64,000 bases of DNA from positions 434,001 through 498,000 of the forward strand of contig NZ_JASXSZ010000004.1 in NCBI RefSeq assembly GCF_030315975.1. The letters are read 5' to 3'. Each line of letters opens with the position of its first letter. Within the stretch, counting starts at the first letter, position 1. The stretch is from Microbacterium candidum. Its GTDB lineage: Bacteria > Actinomycetota > Actinomycetes > Actinomycetales > Microbacteriaceae. The notes under the pieces were generated by a model. The model had not been told where the DNA came from. It did no database searches and worked only from the letters and a program-made list of their open reading frames with translations. The translations under genes were made by a program, and so were the position numbers. This document shows positions 37,725 to 46,686 of this stretch, piece after piece.

Positions 37725-37756
37725 TTGACACACAAGAATATCGAAAGTAACTTCGG
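37725..37756 (+). promoter_or_regulatory. SOS-box-like site overlapping the LysM promoter
   Basis: TTGACA at 37725-37730 and TAACTT at 37748-37753 have a 17-bp spacer, a good sigma-A promoter towards the LysM gene. TCGAAAGTAACTTCGG (37741-37756) overlaps the -10. It matches CGAA-N6-TTCG of the SOS box but deviates at the two inner C/G positions. LexA control of both divergent genes is a reasonable inference. Confidence 0.6.
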
Positions 37757-37828
37757 AAGAGAAGTTCGCACCCGGCGCTCCCGGCCGAGCGCCCGGTGCG
37801 AACCTCTCGCCACCACGAGGGGGATGAC

Positions 37829-38191
37829 ATGACCAGCATCGGCATCACGGCGCACGGACCGGGCGTCACGCGCACGCGGCTTCGTCTCACGCGCCGCGGC
37901 CGGCGCGTCATCGCCGCACTGGCCTCCCTTCCCGCGGTCGTCGGTCTGACCATCGCGCTGGCCGTCGGCGGGGGAGCGGCGTTGGCCGCGAAGGACGTGG
38001 TGGCGCCGACCCATTTCCGCACGGTGACGGTCGCGGCGGGCGAATCGCTGTGGTCGATCGCCGAGGAGGTCGCCCCGCACGCCGACCCGCGCGACGTGGT
38101 CGACGCGATCGTCAGGCTCAACGCCCTCGGCGGTGCAACGGTCTCGGCCGGGCAGGAGCTCGCGATCCCCGCGCAGTACGACGGCCGCTGA
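37829..38191 (+). CDS. LysM-domain membrane protein, putative SOS cell-division inhibitor
   Basis: A 120-residue protein with a basic cytoplasmic start ([12 protein letters not shown]), one membrane helix (about 27-53) and an outward LysM domain (about 65-115: [37 protein letters not shown]) for peptidoglycan binding. Genes in this position, divergent from lexA, include M. tuberculosis ChiZ (Rv2719c) and C. glutamicum DivS, SOS-induced proteins that delay division. The domain layout and the SOS-like promoter fit that role. The function here is inferred by synteny. The ATG at 37829 follows CGAGGGGG. hisC starts 60 bp downstream. Confidence 0.85.
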   Translation: MTSIGITAHGPGVTRTRLRLTRRGRRVIAALASLPAVVGLTIALAVGGGAALAAKDVVAPTHFRTVTVAAGESLWSIAEEVAPHADPRDVVDAIVRLNALGGATVSAGQELAIPAQYDGR

Positions 38192-38251
38192 GCGCGTCGG
38201 CGTATGACCGCCGGCGGAAGGGGCGGGGCGACGGCACCGTACGATATCGGG

Positions 38252-39334
38252 GTGAGCCCTCTCGATGACTTGCCCATCCGGGACGATCTGCGTGGCATGA
38301 AGCCGTACGGCGCGCCGCAGGTTCCGCTCCCGGTCGCCCTCAACGTCAATGAGAACACGCATCCCGTCCCGCAAGAGGTCGCGGACGACATCCTCGACTC
38401 GATCGCGAAGTCGCTGCATGACATCAACCGGTACCCCGACCGGGAGTTCACCGCTCTGCGCGAGGGCTTCGCCGACTATCTCGGGCACGGGCTGACGCGC
38501 GACCAGATCTGGGCGGCGAACGGATCGAACGAAGTGCTGCAGCACGTGCTGCAGGCGTTCGCGGGTCCCGGACGTTCGGCTTTCGGATTCAGCCCGACGT
38601 ACTCGATGTACCCGCTGCTGACGCGCGGCACCGGAGCGACGTGGGTCGCCGGCGAGCGCGGTCACGACTATACGATCACGCCGGAGTCGGCCGCCGAGCA
38701 GGTCGCCGAAGCGGCTCCGGATGTCGTCTTCCTGTGTTCCCCGAACAACCCGACGGGCACGCCGCTGCCGCTCAACGTCGTCGAAGCCGTCTACGACGCG
38801 ACGGACGGCATCGTGATCGTCGACGAGGCGTACTGGGAGTTCGCCCCGAGGGACGAACGATCCGCGCTGACCTTGCTCCCCGACCGTGAGCGCCTCGTCG
38901 TCTCGCGCACCATGAGCAAGGCCTTCGCCTTCGCGGGCGCCCGCGTCGGGTATCTCGCCGCTGCACCGGATGTGATCGACGCACTGCGTCTCGTGCGCCT
39001 GCCGTACCACCTGAGCGCACTGACCCAGGCGGCGGCGAGTGCGGCCCTGAGGCACGCGCCCATCATGATGCGCGCGGTCGGCGAGATCGTCGCTCAGCGC
39101 GACCGGATCTCGGCGACGGTGGAGGCGCTCGGCTATACGGCGTACGAGTCGTGGACGAACTTCGTCCTGTTCGGCGACGTCGACGACCCGGCCGGGACGT
39201 GGCAGGAGCTGTACGACCACGGCGTCCTGATCCGCGACATCGGGATCCCGCACAGCCTCCGGGTGACTGCCGGCACGGAGGAGGAGACCACCGCGTTCCT
39301 CGACGCGCTCGCCTCGGTAGGATCGGCCTCATGA
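38252..39334 (+). CDS. hisC: Histidinol-phosphate aminotransferase
   Basis: A 360-residue class I/II PLP aminotransferase forming histidinol phosphate. The motifs are [11 protein letters not shown] (substrate loop), [10 protein letters not shown] (phosphate-binding), [21 protein letters not shown], the PLP Lys in [17 protein letters not shown], and HSLRVTAGT with the C-terminal Arg. The GTG at 38252 has TACGAT six bases upstream. A longer frame from 38204 adds a non-conserved Gly/Ala stretch. The gene starts the cluster hisC-hisB-hisH-hisA. Its stop overlaps the hisB ATG. Confidence 0.95.
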   Translation: MSPLDDLPIRDDLRGMKPYGAPQVPLPVALNVNENTHPVPQEVADDILDSIAKSLHDINRYPDREFTALREGFADYLGHGLTRDQIWAANGSNEVLQHVLQAFAGPGRSAFGFSPTYSMYPLLTRGTGATWVAGERGHDYTITPESAAEQVAEAAPDVVFLCSPNNPTGTPLPLNVVEAVYDATDGIVIVDEAYWEFAPRDERSALTLLPDRERLVVSRTMSKAFAFAGARVGYLAAAPDVIDALRLVRLPYHLSALTQAAASAALRHAPIMMRAVGEIVAQRDRISATVEALGYTAYESWTNFVLFGDVDDPAGTWQELYDHGVLIRDIGIPHSLRVTAGTEEETTAFLDALASVGSAS

Positions 39335-39936
39335 TCTCCCCGCGCACTGCTTCGCTCCGCCGTGCGACGAGCGAGTCCTCCGTCGAGCTCGAGCTGAACC
39401 TCGACGGCACCGGGACGAGCCGGATCGACACGACCGTGCCGTTCTTCGACCACATGCTGACGGCGTTCGCGAAGCACTCGCTGACCGACCTCACCGTCCG
39501 TGCGTCCGGCGACACCGACATCGACGCGCACCACACGGTGGAGGACGTCTCCATCGTGCTCGGCGACGCCATCCGGCAGGCGCTCGGCGACAAGGCGGGC
39601 ATCTCCCGCTACGGCGACGCGCTCGTCCCGCTCGACGAGGCGCTCGCGCAGGCCGTGGTCGACATCAGCGGGCGCCCGTTCCTCGTCCACGAGGGCGAGC
39701 CCGCGGGCTTCGAGTACCACCTGATCGGCGGCCACTTCACCGGCTCTCTGGTGCGCCACTCGTTCGAGGCGATCGCGTTCCACGGCGGGCTCACGATGCA
39801 CGTCCGGGTGCTCGGGGGCCGCGATCCGCACCACATCGCCGAGGCCGAGTACAAGGCGCTGGCCCGTGCGTTCCGCCAGGCGAAGGCGCTCGACCCCCTG
39901 GTGACCGGCATCCCCAGCACGAAGGGCGCCCTGTGA
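39331..39936 (+). CDS. hisB: Imidazoleglycerol-phosphate dehydratase
   Basis: A 201-residue manganese enzyme dehydrating imidazoleglycerol phosphate. The metal-binding motifs are duplicated as usual: [18 protein letters not shown] and [14 protein letters not shown] in the first half, and [15 protein letters not shown] plus [16 protein letters not shown] in the second. It is the monofunctional form, lacking the histidinol-phosphatase domain of enterobacteria. The ATG overlaps the hisC stop. TAGGAT inside the end of hisC (39318-39323) lies seven bases before the ATG and may be an internal promoter. Confidence 0.96.
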   Translation: MISPRTASLRRATSESSVELELNLDGTGTSRIDTTVPFFDHMLTAFAKHSLTDLTVRASGDTDIDAHHTVEDVSIVLGDAIRQALGDKAGISRYGDALVPLDEALAQAVVDISGRPFLVHEGEPAGFEYHLIGGHFTGSLVRHSFEAIAFHGGLTMHVRVLGGRDPHHIAEAEYKALARAFRQAKALDPLVTGIPSTKGAL

Positions 39937-40568
39937 GCGAGCGACCGCTCGTCGCCGTCCTCGACTACGGCAGCGGCAACGTGCACTCCGCCGTGAAGGC
40001 GCTGGACGCCGCCGGGGCCGATGCCCGTCTGACCGCCGACCGCGCGCTCATCCAGGAAGCCGACGGCCTCGTGGTGCCCGGCGTCGGCGCGTTCCGCGCC
40101 GTGATGGACGCGCTGCGCGCTATCCGCGCCGACGAACTCATCGACCGCCGGCTCGCGGGCGGCCGTTCTGTGCTCGGCATCTGCGTGGGCATGCAGGTCC
40201 TCTTCGATCGCGGCGTCGAGCGCGGCGACGACACCGAGGGCCTCGGCGAATGGCCGGGCGTGGTCACGGAGCTCGATGCACCGGTCCTGCCGCACATGGG
40301 CTGGGACACGGTGCGCGCAGGAGCCGGCTCGCGCCTGTTCGCGGGCATCGAGGACGAGCGCTTCTACTTCGTGCACTCCTTCGGCGCGCAGCAGTGGCAC
40401 CTCGAGACGACGGCTCCCTTCCCGGAGCCGGTCCTGACGTGGTGCGACTACGGCACGCCGTTCCTCGCGGCGGTCGAGAACGGACCGCTGTCGGCCACGC
40501 AGTTCCACCCGGAGAAATCCGGGGACGCCGGCATCCGTCTGCTGTCCAACTGGATCGCCACCCTCTGA
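39933..40568 (+). CDS. hisH: Imidazole glycerol phosphate synthase glutaminase subunit
   Basis: A 211-residue class I glutamine amidotransferase delivering ammonia to HisF. It starts [13 protein letters not shown], has [12 protein letters not shown], the nucleophile elbow [13 protein letters not shown] with the catalytic Cys, PHMGWDTV, and the His/Glu pair in [13 protein letters not shown]. The GTG start overlaps the hisB stop by four bases. hisF is not in this window. hisA follows 54 bp downstream. Confidence 0.96.
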   Translation: MSERPLVAVLDYGSGNVHSAVKALDAAGADARLTADRALIQEADGLVVPGVGAFRAVMDALRAIRADELIDRRLAGGRSVLGICVGMQVLFDRGVERGDDTEGLGEWPGVVTELDAPVLPHMGWDTVRAGAGSRLFAGIEDERFYFVHSFGAQQWHLETTAPFPEPVLTWCDYGTPFLAAVENGPLSATQFHPEKSGDAGIRLLSNWIATL

Positions 40569-40622
40569 ACGCGCGCGGTCACGGGCCGCCGCATCCTCCG
40601 AAAGCCGAAACCGAGAGAGTCA

Positions 40623-41369
40623 ATGACCCTGTTCTCCGACACCCCCCGCCTCGTGCTCCTGCCCGCCGTCGACGTCGCGGACGGCAAGGCCGTGCGTCTG
40701 ACCCAGGGCGAGGCGGGCAGCGAGACCAGCTACGGCGACCCGGTCGACGCCGCGCGCGCGTGGGCGGAGCAGGGCGCCGAGTGGATCCACCTCGTCGACC
40801 TCGACGCAGCCTTCGGCCGCGGCAGCAACGCGGCCATCCTGCGCCGTGTCATCCACCAGGTGCGCGGTGTCCAGATCGAGCTGTCCGGCGGCATCCGCGA
40901 CGACGCGTCGCTGGATGCGGCGCTGGACGCGGGCGCGACGCGCGTCAACCTCGGCACCGCGGCGCTCGAGAACCCGGAATGGGCCGCGGACGCCATCAAC
41001 CGCTACGGCGAGGCGATCGCCGTCGGCCTCGACGTGCGCGGGACGACTCTCGCCGCTCGCGGCTGGACGCGCGAGGGCGGCGACCTGTGGGAGGTGCTCG
41101 CACGCCTCGAGGACGCCGGGTGCGCCCGCTATGTCGTCACGGACGTCACGAAGGACGGCACGCTCCAGGGCCCGAACCTCGAACTCCTCCGCGAGCTCGC
41201 CGGCCGCACGGACAAGCCCGTCGTCGCCTCCGGCGGCATCTCGAGCCTCGACGACATCGCGGCGCTGCGCGACCTCGTTCCGCTCGGGGTCGAGGGCGCG
41301 ATCGTCGGCAAGGCGCTCTACGCGGGCGCCTTCACGCTGCCCGAGGCGCTGGATGTCGCCGGACACTGA
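40623..41369 (+). CDS. hisA: ProFAR isomerase, PriA/HisA type
   Basis: A 248-residue (beta/alpha)8 isomerase for the fourth step of histidine synthesis. In many actinobacteria this enzyme (PriA) also serves tryptophan synthesis in place of TrpF. The catalytic aspartates are in [15 protein letters not shown] and [14 protein letters not shown]. Phosphate loops include ELSGGIRDD and [10 protein letters not shown]. Dual function is a family-level expectation for actinobacteria and cannot be proven from sequence alone. The ATG follows GAGAGAG. The 3' end overlaps the SseB-like gene by 17 bp. Confidence 0.94.
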   Translation: MTLFSDTPRLVLLPAVDVADGKAVRLTQGEAGSETSYGDPVDAARAWAEQGAEWIHLVDLDAAFGRGSNAAILRRVIHQVRGVQIELSGGIRDDASLDAALDAGATRVNLGTAALENPEWAADAINRYGEAIAVGLDVRGTTLAARGWTREGGDLWEVLARLEDAGCARYVVTDVTKDGTLQGPNLELLRELAGRTDKPVVASGGISSLDDIAALRDLVPLGVEGAIVGKALYAGAFTLPEALDVAGH

Positions 41370-42174
41370 TCCCCGCGACCACGGGCATGACCACCACGGC
41401 CCGCACGGTCACGATGACGCGAACCGCGCGGACTCTGCGGGTCAGCCGTGGGCGGGGCGCTCGTTCGAGGCGAATCCGCACGCGGCCGACGACGGATCGG
41501 CCGACCCGGCGCTGCTCGCCGCGCTCGAGGCGTTCCGTGCGGGTGAAGGCGACGAGGTCGCCGTCGTCGAGGCGTATCGCACCGCGCGGCTGCTGATCCC
41601 GCTCGTCGCCGAGAAGGGCGACGAGGGCATCGGCGTGAACGGTCTGCCGGTCGACAAGACGCAGGAGCTCTCGATCGTCACGGTTGCGTCGCCCGACGGG
41701 CGCCGCATCCTCCCGGTCTTCACATCGGTGCAGGCGATGGGGCGATGGGATGCCTCGGCCCGGCCGATTCCCGCCGCAGGCGTGCGCACCGCGCTCGCCG
41801 CGGCCGGCGACGAGACCGACCTGATCGTCGTCGATCCCGGCTCGGACACCGAGTTCGTGCTCCGGCGTCCGGCCGTGTGGGCGATCGGGCAGGGGCTGGC
41901 ATGGGAGCCGGCTTTCCGGTCGCCGGAGGTCTACGAAGGGCTGCAGCGGAGCATCGCCGGTGAGCTCGCCGTGATCGACCTCGCCGTGGCGCCCGGGGAT
42001 CCCACCGGTCGCCTGCGGGGGCCCGAGCTCGTCGTGGTGCTGCAGCTCATCGCCGGTCTCGAGAAGGACGAGCTCGACGCCGTGCTGGCGCGCCTCGCCC
42101 GGCGATGGGCGGCCGATGACCGCATCGCCGTGCTCGTCGACTCCCTCACAGTGAAGCTCCGCCGCGGGGAGTGA
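41353..42174 (+). CDS. SseB family protein with His-rich N-terminus
   Basis: A 273-residue protein of the SseB family, whose molecular role is unknown. The core (about 45-265) contains [42 protein letters not shown] and [15 protein letters not shown]. It is preceded by a histidine-rich tail [14 protein letters not shown] at residues 8-21, which could bind metal. The ATG at 41353 lies inside the end of hisA, giving a 17-bp overlap in a different frame, so translation may be coupled. SseB genes beside hisA and infC are common in Microbacteriaceae. Confidence 0.8.
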   Translation: MSPDTDPRDHGHDHHGPHGHDDANRADSAGQPWAGRSFEANPHAADDGSADPALLAALEAFRAGEGDEVAVVEAYRTARLLIPLVAEKGDEGIGVNGLPVDKTQELSIVTVASPDGRRILPVFTSVQAMGRWDASARPIPAAGVRTALAAAGDETDLIVVDPGSDTEFVLRRPAVWAIGQGLAWEPAFRSPEVYEGLQRSIAGELAVIDLAVAPGDPTGRLRGPELVVVLQLIAGLEKDELDAVLARLARRWAADDRIAVLVDSLTVKLRRGE

Positions 42175-42208
42175 CCCCGGGGACCCTGCGCTTGTCGGCG
42201 GGCGGGTC

Positions 42209-42214
42209 TATAGT
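42209..42214 (+). promoter_or_regulatory. -10 hexamer TATAGT (leaderless methyltransferase)
   Basis: TATAGT is separated by seven bases from the ATG at 42222. It is one of the clearest leaderless-type -10 elements in the window. No good -35 is visible. Confidence 0.6.
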
Positions 42215-42221
42215 CGGGCCC

Positions 42222-43220
42222 ATGCCCGACGGCGTTCCGCTGCTGCTCCAGCACCTCTCCGGCATGTTCGCCGTGCAGGTGGTCGCGATCGGCGCCCGAT
42301 CGGGCGCGCTCTCCGCGCTGGCGGACGGAGGCGGTACAGCGGGGGAGATCGCTGCGCGCGCGGGGCTCGACGAGCGCAACACCGCGCAGTGGCTCCGCGC
42401 CATGACCGCGGCGGGCCACGCCCGGCACGATGACGGCGCGTTCGCGCTCGAGCCGCAGACGCGCGCCGTCCTCGACGGCGGACTGCCGGTGGACATGGCG
42501 GCGATCCTCGAGTTCGTGATGGCCCTGTCGGCGGAGCCGGTCCGCCGCATCCCCGATGCGATGCGCACGGGCGCAGGTGTCGAGGGTGCCGTGTACGCGG
42601 AGGTCGCGACCGCGGCCGGCGGGATCAACGAGCCCGCCTATGCCGGGGCGCTCGTCGAGGAGTGGATCGCCGGCGACCCCGCCCTGCGGGCGCGGCTCGT
42701 GCCCGGCGCCGCGATCGCCGACATCGCCTGCGGCAACGGCGATGCCGCCGTCCTGATGGCGCGGGCCTTTCCCCGCAGCACCGTGCTCGGCCTCGATCCG
42801 GGCGCCCCGGATCGGGCGGACACGCCGAACGTCACGCTCCTCCGGCAGACGGCGGACCATCTCGGCGCCCATGGCCCGTTCGCGCTCGTCACGTGTCTCG
42901 ACAGCCTGCATCACATGGGGGACCCGGCCGCCGTGGCGCGCTCGGTCGCCGCGGCGCTGGACGACGACGGCGTCTTCCTCATCGCGGAGACGGCGATGAC
43001 CGGCGACCTCGATGACGACCTCGCCGATCCGTTCGCCGTCCTGACCTACGCGATCGACCTCGTCTACTGCATGCAGGACAACCTGGCCTCCGGCGGCGAC
43101 GGCTCGGTGCCGTCGCTGGGCCTCGAGTGGGTCACGTCGGCGCTCGCGGATGCCGGCTTCGGATCCGTCAGCGCCGTCGACTCGCCGACCGGCTTCCGGG
43201 TCTTCCTGGCGCGGCGCTGA
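42222..43220 (+). CDS. Rv2258c-like SAM-dependent methyltransferase
   Basis: A 332-residue methyltransferase. Residues 1-95 form a winged-helix-like dimerisation region (FAVQVVAIGARSGALSAL, EIAARAGLDERNTAQWLRAM). The SAM-binding domain follows with motif I AIADIACGNGDAAVLMA, acidic VLGLDPGA and LVTCLDSLHHMGDP. This layout matches small-molecule O- or N-methyltransferases of the Rv2258c type with unknown substrate. The ATG at 42222 is chosen for the TATAGT element. An earlier frame at 42171 would overlap the SseB gene by four bases. A PLP decarboxylase gene follows after 38 bp, possibly in the same pathway. Confidence 0.82.
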   Translation: MPDGVPLLLQHLSGMFAVQVVAIGARSGALSALADGGGTAGEIAARAGLDERNTAQWLRAMTAAGHARHDDGAFALEPQTRAVLDGGLPVDMAAILEFVMALSAEPVRRIPDAMRTGAGVEGAVYAEVATAAGGINEPAYAGALVEEWIAGDPALRARLVPGAAIADIACGNGDAAVLMARAFPRSTVLGLDPGAPDRADTPNVTLLRQTADHLGAHGPFALVTCLDSLHHMGDPAAVARSVAAALDDDGVFLIAETAMTGDLDDDLADPFAVLTYAIDLVYCMQDNLASGGDGSVPSLGLEWVTSALADAGFGSVSAVDSPTGFRVFLARR

Positions 43221-43258
43221 CGCACGTCGCAGAGACATCGGATCGCGAGGGGGCGGGG

Positions 43259-44638
43259 ATGGCGGATCGGCACGAGGCGGCTCTCGCGGCGGCGCACCTC
43301 CGCGCGCGTGCGTGGCTGGACGGGCTCGAGGATCGCCCGATCGCACCGCGGGCGGACGCGGAGACCGTCAAGGACGCGCTGGGGCGCACGCTGCCCGACG
43401 AGGGCGAGGATGCGGACGCGGTCGTGCTGCGGCTCGCCGACGCGGCGGAACCGGGCGTGATGGCGATGGGGAGTCCGCGCTTCTACGGCTGGGTCATCGG
43501 GGGAGCGCAGCCCGCGGCCCTCGGTGCCGACTGGCTGGTGTCGACGTGGGATCAGAACACGGCGATCCGCGCGGTGACGCCCGGTGTCGTGGCGGCGGAG
43601 GAGCTCGCGGGGGAGTGGATCCTCGATCTCCTCGGGCTGCCGCCGACCTCCGACGTCGGCTTCGTGACGGGCGCGACGATGGCGAACTTCACGTGCCTCG
43701 TCACGGCGCGCGACGCGGTGCTGCGGCAGGCGGGCTGGGATGCGGCGCACGACGGCCTCGCGGGCGCGCCCCGCGTCCGCCTCGTCGTGGGCGCGGAGCG
43801 GCACGACACCGTCGACCACGCCGCGCGGATGGCCGGTCTCGGCGCACCGCGCGTCGTCGAGGCCGACGATCAGGGGCGCATCGTCCCGGCCGCTCTGGCG
43901 GGCGCGCTCGCGGACGGCATGGGGCCGGCGATCGTCGTGCTGCAGGCGGGCAACCTCCACTCCGGCGCGATCGATCCGCTCGCCGAGGCGATCGCGATCG
44001 CGCACCGGGAAGGTGCGTGGGTGCACATCGACGGCGCGTTCGGGCTGTGGGCCGCGGCATCCCCACGCACTCGCCATCTCACCGAGGGACTCGCGGATGC
44101 CGACTCCTGGACGACGGATGCGCACAAGACGCTGAGCGTCCCCTACGACTGCGGAATCGCGATCGTCGCGGACGCGAGGGCGCTCCGCGCGTCGATGGGG
44201 ATGACGGCGGCCTATCTGCAGACGGCGGCGAGCGTCGATCACGCAGACCCGCACGATCGCGTTCCCGAGCTGTCGCGTCGGGCGCGAGGCGTGCCCACCT
44301 GGGCCGCTCTGCGGTCGATGGGGCGCTCGGGGACGATCGCGCTCGTCGACCGGCTGGCCGGCAGCGCCTCGCGGCTCGCGATCGGGCTCGCGCAGCTTCC
44401 CGGCGTCGAGGTGCTGAACGACGTCGTGTTCACGCAGGTGTGCGCGGCGCTCGACACCGACGAGCGCACGGACGCGTGGGCCGAGGCTCTGCGCACCGCG
44501 GGAGACGCCTACGCGTCGTCGTCGCGGTGGCGTGGGCGTTCTGTGCTCCGCTTCTCGGTCAGCAACTGGGCGACCGACGACCATGAGGTGGCGCGGACGC
44601 TGGCCGCCGCATCCCGTGCGCTCGCGACCGTCAGGTGA
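43259..44638 (+). CDS. PLP-dependent group II decarboxylase family protein
   Basis: A 459-residue fold-type I PLP enzyme related to aromatic-L-amino-acid and glutamate/2,4-diaminobutyrate decarboxylases. The motifs are FVTGATMANFTCLVTARD, VHIDGAFGLWAA (the Asp pairing with the PLP nitrogen) and the Schiff-base Lys in TDAHKTLSVPYDCG. MGSPRFYGWVIGG near the N-terminus is typical of this family. The substrate is not readable. The ATG at 43259 follows GGGGGCGGGG. An in-frame GTG at 43226 is possible. The gene converges on the DUF1844 gene with an 8-bp overlap. Confidence 0.85.
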   Translation: MADRHEAALAAAHLRARAWLDGLEDRPIAPRADAETVKDALGRTLPDEGEDADAVVLRLADAAEPGVMAMGSPRFYGWVIGGAQPAALGADWLVSTWDQNTAIRAVTPGVVAAEELAGEWILDLLGLPPTSDVGFVTGATMANFTCLVTARDAVLRQAGWDAAHDGLAGAPRVRLVVGAERHDTVDHAARMAGLGAPRVVEADDQGRIVPAALAGALADGMGPAIVVLQAGNLHSGAIDPLAEAIAIAHREGAWVHIDGAFGLWAAASPRTRHLTEGLADADSWTTDAHKTLSVPYDCGIAIVADARALRASMGMTAAYLQTAASVDHADPHDRVPELSRRARGVPTWAALRSMGRSGTIALVDRLAGSASRLAIGLAQLPGVEVLNDVVFTQVCAALDTDERTDAWAEALRTAGDAYASSSRWRGRSVLRFSVSNWATDDHEVARTLAAASRALATVR

Positions 44639-45017
44639 CGGGGCCGGTCCACTTCTCGCCGGGGCCCTTGCCGATCGGGTCGGGGACGGGCGAGGCTTCG
44701 CGGAACGCGAGCTGCACGGACCGCAGGCCGTCGCGGAGAGACCGTGCGTGCATGTCGCTGATCTCGGGCGCGCCGGCGGTGATGAGCCCGGCCAGGGCGT
44801 TGATGAGCTTGCGCGCTTCATCGAGGTCGGTCTGGTGTTCGGGGTCGTCGGCGAGGCCGACCTTGACCGCGGCGGCGCTCATGAGGTGCACGGCCGTCGT
44901 CGTGATGACCTCGACGGCGGGGACGTCCGCGATGTCGCGGGAAGCGGATGCGGCGACCCGCTCCTGCTCCTCCCACCGAGCCTGCCGATCGTCGTCCTGA
45001 CCCTGAATAGTTTCCAC
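44631..45017 (-). CDS. DUF1844 domain protein
   Basis: A 128-residue protein of a family found beside infC in most actinobacteria. It has a short acidic lead ([20 protein letters not shown]), then the DUF1844 core [39 protein letters not shown] and [18 protein letters not shown], largely helical. No catalytic residues are evident. The GTG at 45017 has AGAGAG upstream. Longer frames go into the infC leader. It is divergent from infC, so the two share the AT-richer promoter region at 45018-45050. Confidence 0.85.
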   Translation of the reverse strand: METIQGQDDDRQARWEEQERVAASASRDIADVPAVEVITTTAVHLMSAAAVKVGLADDPEHQTDLDEARKLINALAGLITAGAPEISDMHARSLRDGLRSVQLAFREASPVPDPIGKGPGEKWTGPVT

Positions 45018-45264
45018 GTCATACTCTCTGCTAGACTGTTGCGGGCTCCGGAGCGTTCTGCTCCGAGACGAAAGAGGATCCACATCCCACCCGCGCATGC
45101 CGTTCCAGGCTACCGGGTCACGCACTCCGCCCCTTCACGGGGGTAGTCAGGGTGCAGGAGCCGGTGCCAGAGCGCACCGTCCCGGGTGGAATGCATCCTT
45201 CTTCCGCCCGCGGCGCTTCCCGTGCCGTGGTGGCCTCGTCCCCCGCACGAAAGAGGAGTTCCGC
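45018..45264 (+). promoter_or_regulatory. infC leader region
   Basis: TAGACT at 45032-45037 is the likely -10, giving a leader of about 220 nt. A hairpin CGGAGC-GTTCT-GCTCCG lies at 45049-45065. ACGAAAGAGGA occurs at 45068 followed by CATC, and again at 45248 before the proposed infC ATC start, so the leader carries an imperfect copy of the initiation site. The rest of the leader is GC-rich with no conserved gene. Confidence 0.5.
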
Positions 45265-45912
45265 ATCAGCGATCCCCGCACCAACGACCGCATCCGCGTC
45301 CCCGAGGTCCGCCTCGTCGGACCCGCGGGTGAGCAGGTCGGCGTCGTCCGCATCGAGGTGGCGCTGCGCCTGGCCCAGGAGGCCGACCTCGATCTCGTCG
45401 AGGTGGCCCCCAACTCGAAGCCTCCCGTGGTCAAGATCATGGATTACGGGAAGTTCAAGTACGAGGCCGCGCAGAAGGCCAAGGAAGCGCGTCGCAATCA
45501 GGCGAACACCGTCCTCAAGGAGGTCCGGTTCCGCCTGAAGATCGAGGCCCACGATTACACGACCAAGCTCAAGCGCGCCGAGGGCTTCCTCCAGTCCGGC
45601 GACAAGGTCAAGGCCATGATCCTGTTCCGAGGCCGCGAGCAGTCGCGTCCCGAGCAGGGCGTCCGCCTCCTCCGCAAGTTCGCGGAGGACGTCGCGGAGT
45701 TCGGCACCGTCGAGTCCAACCCGACGATCGACGGCCGCAACATGGTCATGGTGATCGCGCCGCACAAGAACAAGTCCGAGGTGAAGACCGAGCAGAACGC
45801 CGCGCGCGCCGCCAACAAAGAGGCGGCACGCCAGGCGCGAAGCGGGGCCGCACCCGAGTCCGCATCCGCAGAGGCCCCCGAGGCCGCAGCCGCCGAGGCG
45901 GCGGCGGAGTAG
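45265..45912 (+). CDS. infC: Translation initiation factor IF-3
   Basis: A 215-residue IF-3, which checks start-codon pairing on the 30S subunit. The N-domain begins [20 protein letters not shown] and continues to [23 protein letters not shown]. The C-domain has [16 protein letters not shown] and the closing [10 protein letters not shown], followed by an Ala/Glu-rich tail. The only well-placed ribosome site is AGGAG at 45254-45258, exactly six bases before ATC at 45265. No ATG, GTG or TTG gives the conserved start; the nearest in-frame ATG, at 45097, is 56 codons upstream. ATC initiation is therefore proposed. Non-canonical infC starts allow IF-3 to limit its own synthesis. Confidence 0.9.
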   Translation: MSDPRTNDRIRVPEVRLVGPAGEQVGVVRIEVALRLAQEADLDLVEVAPNSKPPVVKIMDYGKFKYEAAQKAKEARRNQANTVLKEVRFRLKIEAHDYTTKLKRAEGFLQSGDKVKAMILFRGREQSRPEQGVRLLRKFAEDVAEFGTVESNPTIDGRNMVMVIAPHKNKSEVKTEQNAARAANKEAARQARSGAAPESASAEAPEAAAAEAAAE

Positions 45913-45926
45913 GACTCCCCAAGACT

Positions 45927-45986
45927 CCCGCATCCGCGGGTTGAGACTCCCGCTCGGCGGGATACACAAGTAAGCCCCTCTGGGGC
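45927..45986 (+). other. Three small hairpins between infC and rpmI
   Basis: CCCGC/GCGGG (45927-45940), CCCGC/GCGGG (45949-45961) and GCCCC/GGGGC (45974-45986) occur in series, the first two preceded by a repeated AGACT. They may tune rpmI-rplT translation or mRNA processing, as L20 does in other bacteria. None looks like a full terminator. Confidence 0.4.
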
Positions 45987-46006
45987 CCACCACCGAAGGA
46001 ACGACA

Positions 46007-46201
46007 ATGCCGAAGCAGAAGACGCACTCCGGCGCCAAGAAGCGCTTCAAGGTCACCGGCAGCGGAAAGATCATGAAGCAGCAGGCGAACCTCCGCCACA
46101 ACTTCGAGGGCAAGCCCACGAAGCGCACGCGCCGTCTGTCGCAGGACCAGGTGCTCGCCCCGGGCGACGCGAAGGTCGCCAAGAAGCTTCTCGGTCGCTG
46201 A
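46007..46201 (+). CDS. rpmI: 50S ribosomal protein L35
   Basis: A 64-residue, highly basic ribosomal protein. The signature [20 protein letters not shown] at the N-terminus identifies L35, and [15 protein letters not shown] follows. Length is standard. GAAGGAACGAC precedes the ATG. It lies in the infC-rpmI-rplT operon, 94 bp after infC and 29 bp before rplT. Confidence 0.97.
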   Translation: MPKQKTHSGAKKRFKVTGSGKIMKQQANLRHNFEGKPTKRTRRLSQDQVLAPGDAKVAKKLLGR

Positions 46202-46230
46202 GCGGCCCGCAAGGTTAGGAACGAAACGAA

Positions 46231-46611
46231 ATGGCTAGAGTCAAGCGGGCCGTCAACGCCCACAAGAAGCGCCGCGTCATCCTCGAGCGCGCCTCGGGTT
46301 ACCGTGGTCAGCGTTCGCGTCTGTACCGCAAGGCGAAGGAGCAGGTCACCCACTCGCTCGTCTACGCGTACCGCGACCGTCGCAAGCGCAAGGGCGACTT
46401 CCGCCGCCTGTGGATCCAGCGCATCAACGCCGCGAGCCGCCAGAACGGCCTCACGTACAACCGTCTGATCCAGGGCCTGGGTCTCGCCGGTGTGCAGGTC
46501 GACCGTCGCATGCTCGCCGAGCTGGCCGTCAACGAGCCGAAGGCGTTCGCCTCGCTCGTCGACGTCGCCAAGAAGGCGCTGCCCGCGGACGTCAACGCTC
46601 CCAAGGCGTAA
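46231..46611 (+). CDS. rplT: 50S ribosomal protein L20
   Basis: A 126-residue 23S-binding assembly protein and a known autoregulator of this operon in other bacteria. The motifs are [57 protein letters not shown] and [10 protein letters not shown]. Length is slightly above the usual 117-120 because of a short C-terminal extension. A strong terminator follows the stop. Confidence 0.97.
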   Translation: MARVKRAVNAHKKRRVILERASGYRGQRSRLYRKAKEQVTHSLVYAYRDRRKRKGDFRRLWIQRINAASRQNGLTYNRLIQGLGLAGVQVDRRMLAELAVNEPKAFASLVDVAKKALPADVNAPKA

Positions 46612-46621
46612 GTCCTTCCTC

Positions 46622-46666
46622 GAAGGGGCGTCTCCCTGCGGTTCATCCGCGGGGAGACGCCCCTTC
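46622..46666 (+). terminator. Terminator after rplT
   Basis: A perfect 15-bp stem (46622-46636 with 46652-46666) encloses a smaller CGG/CCG hairpin. It starts 11 bp after the rplT stop and ends just before the -10-like TAGACT (46675-46680) of the next gene, so it closes the infC operon. The T tract is short. Confidence 0.8.
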
Positions 46667-46686
46667 GTCATGCGTAGACTGACCTC

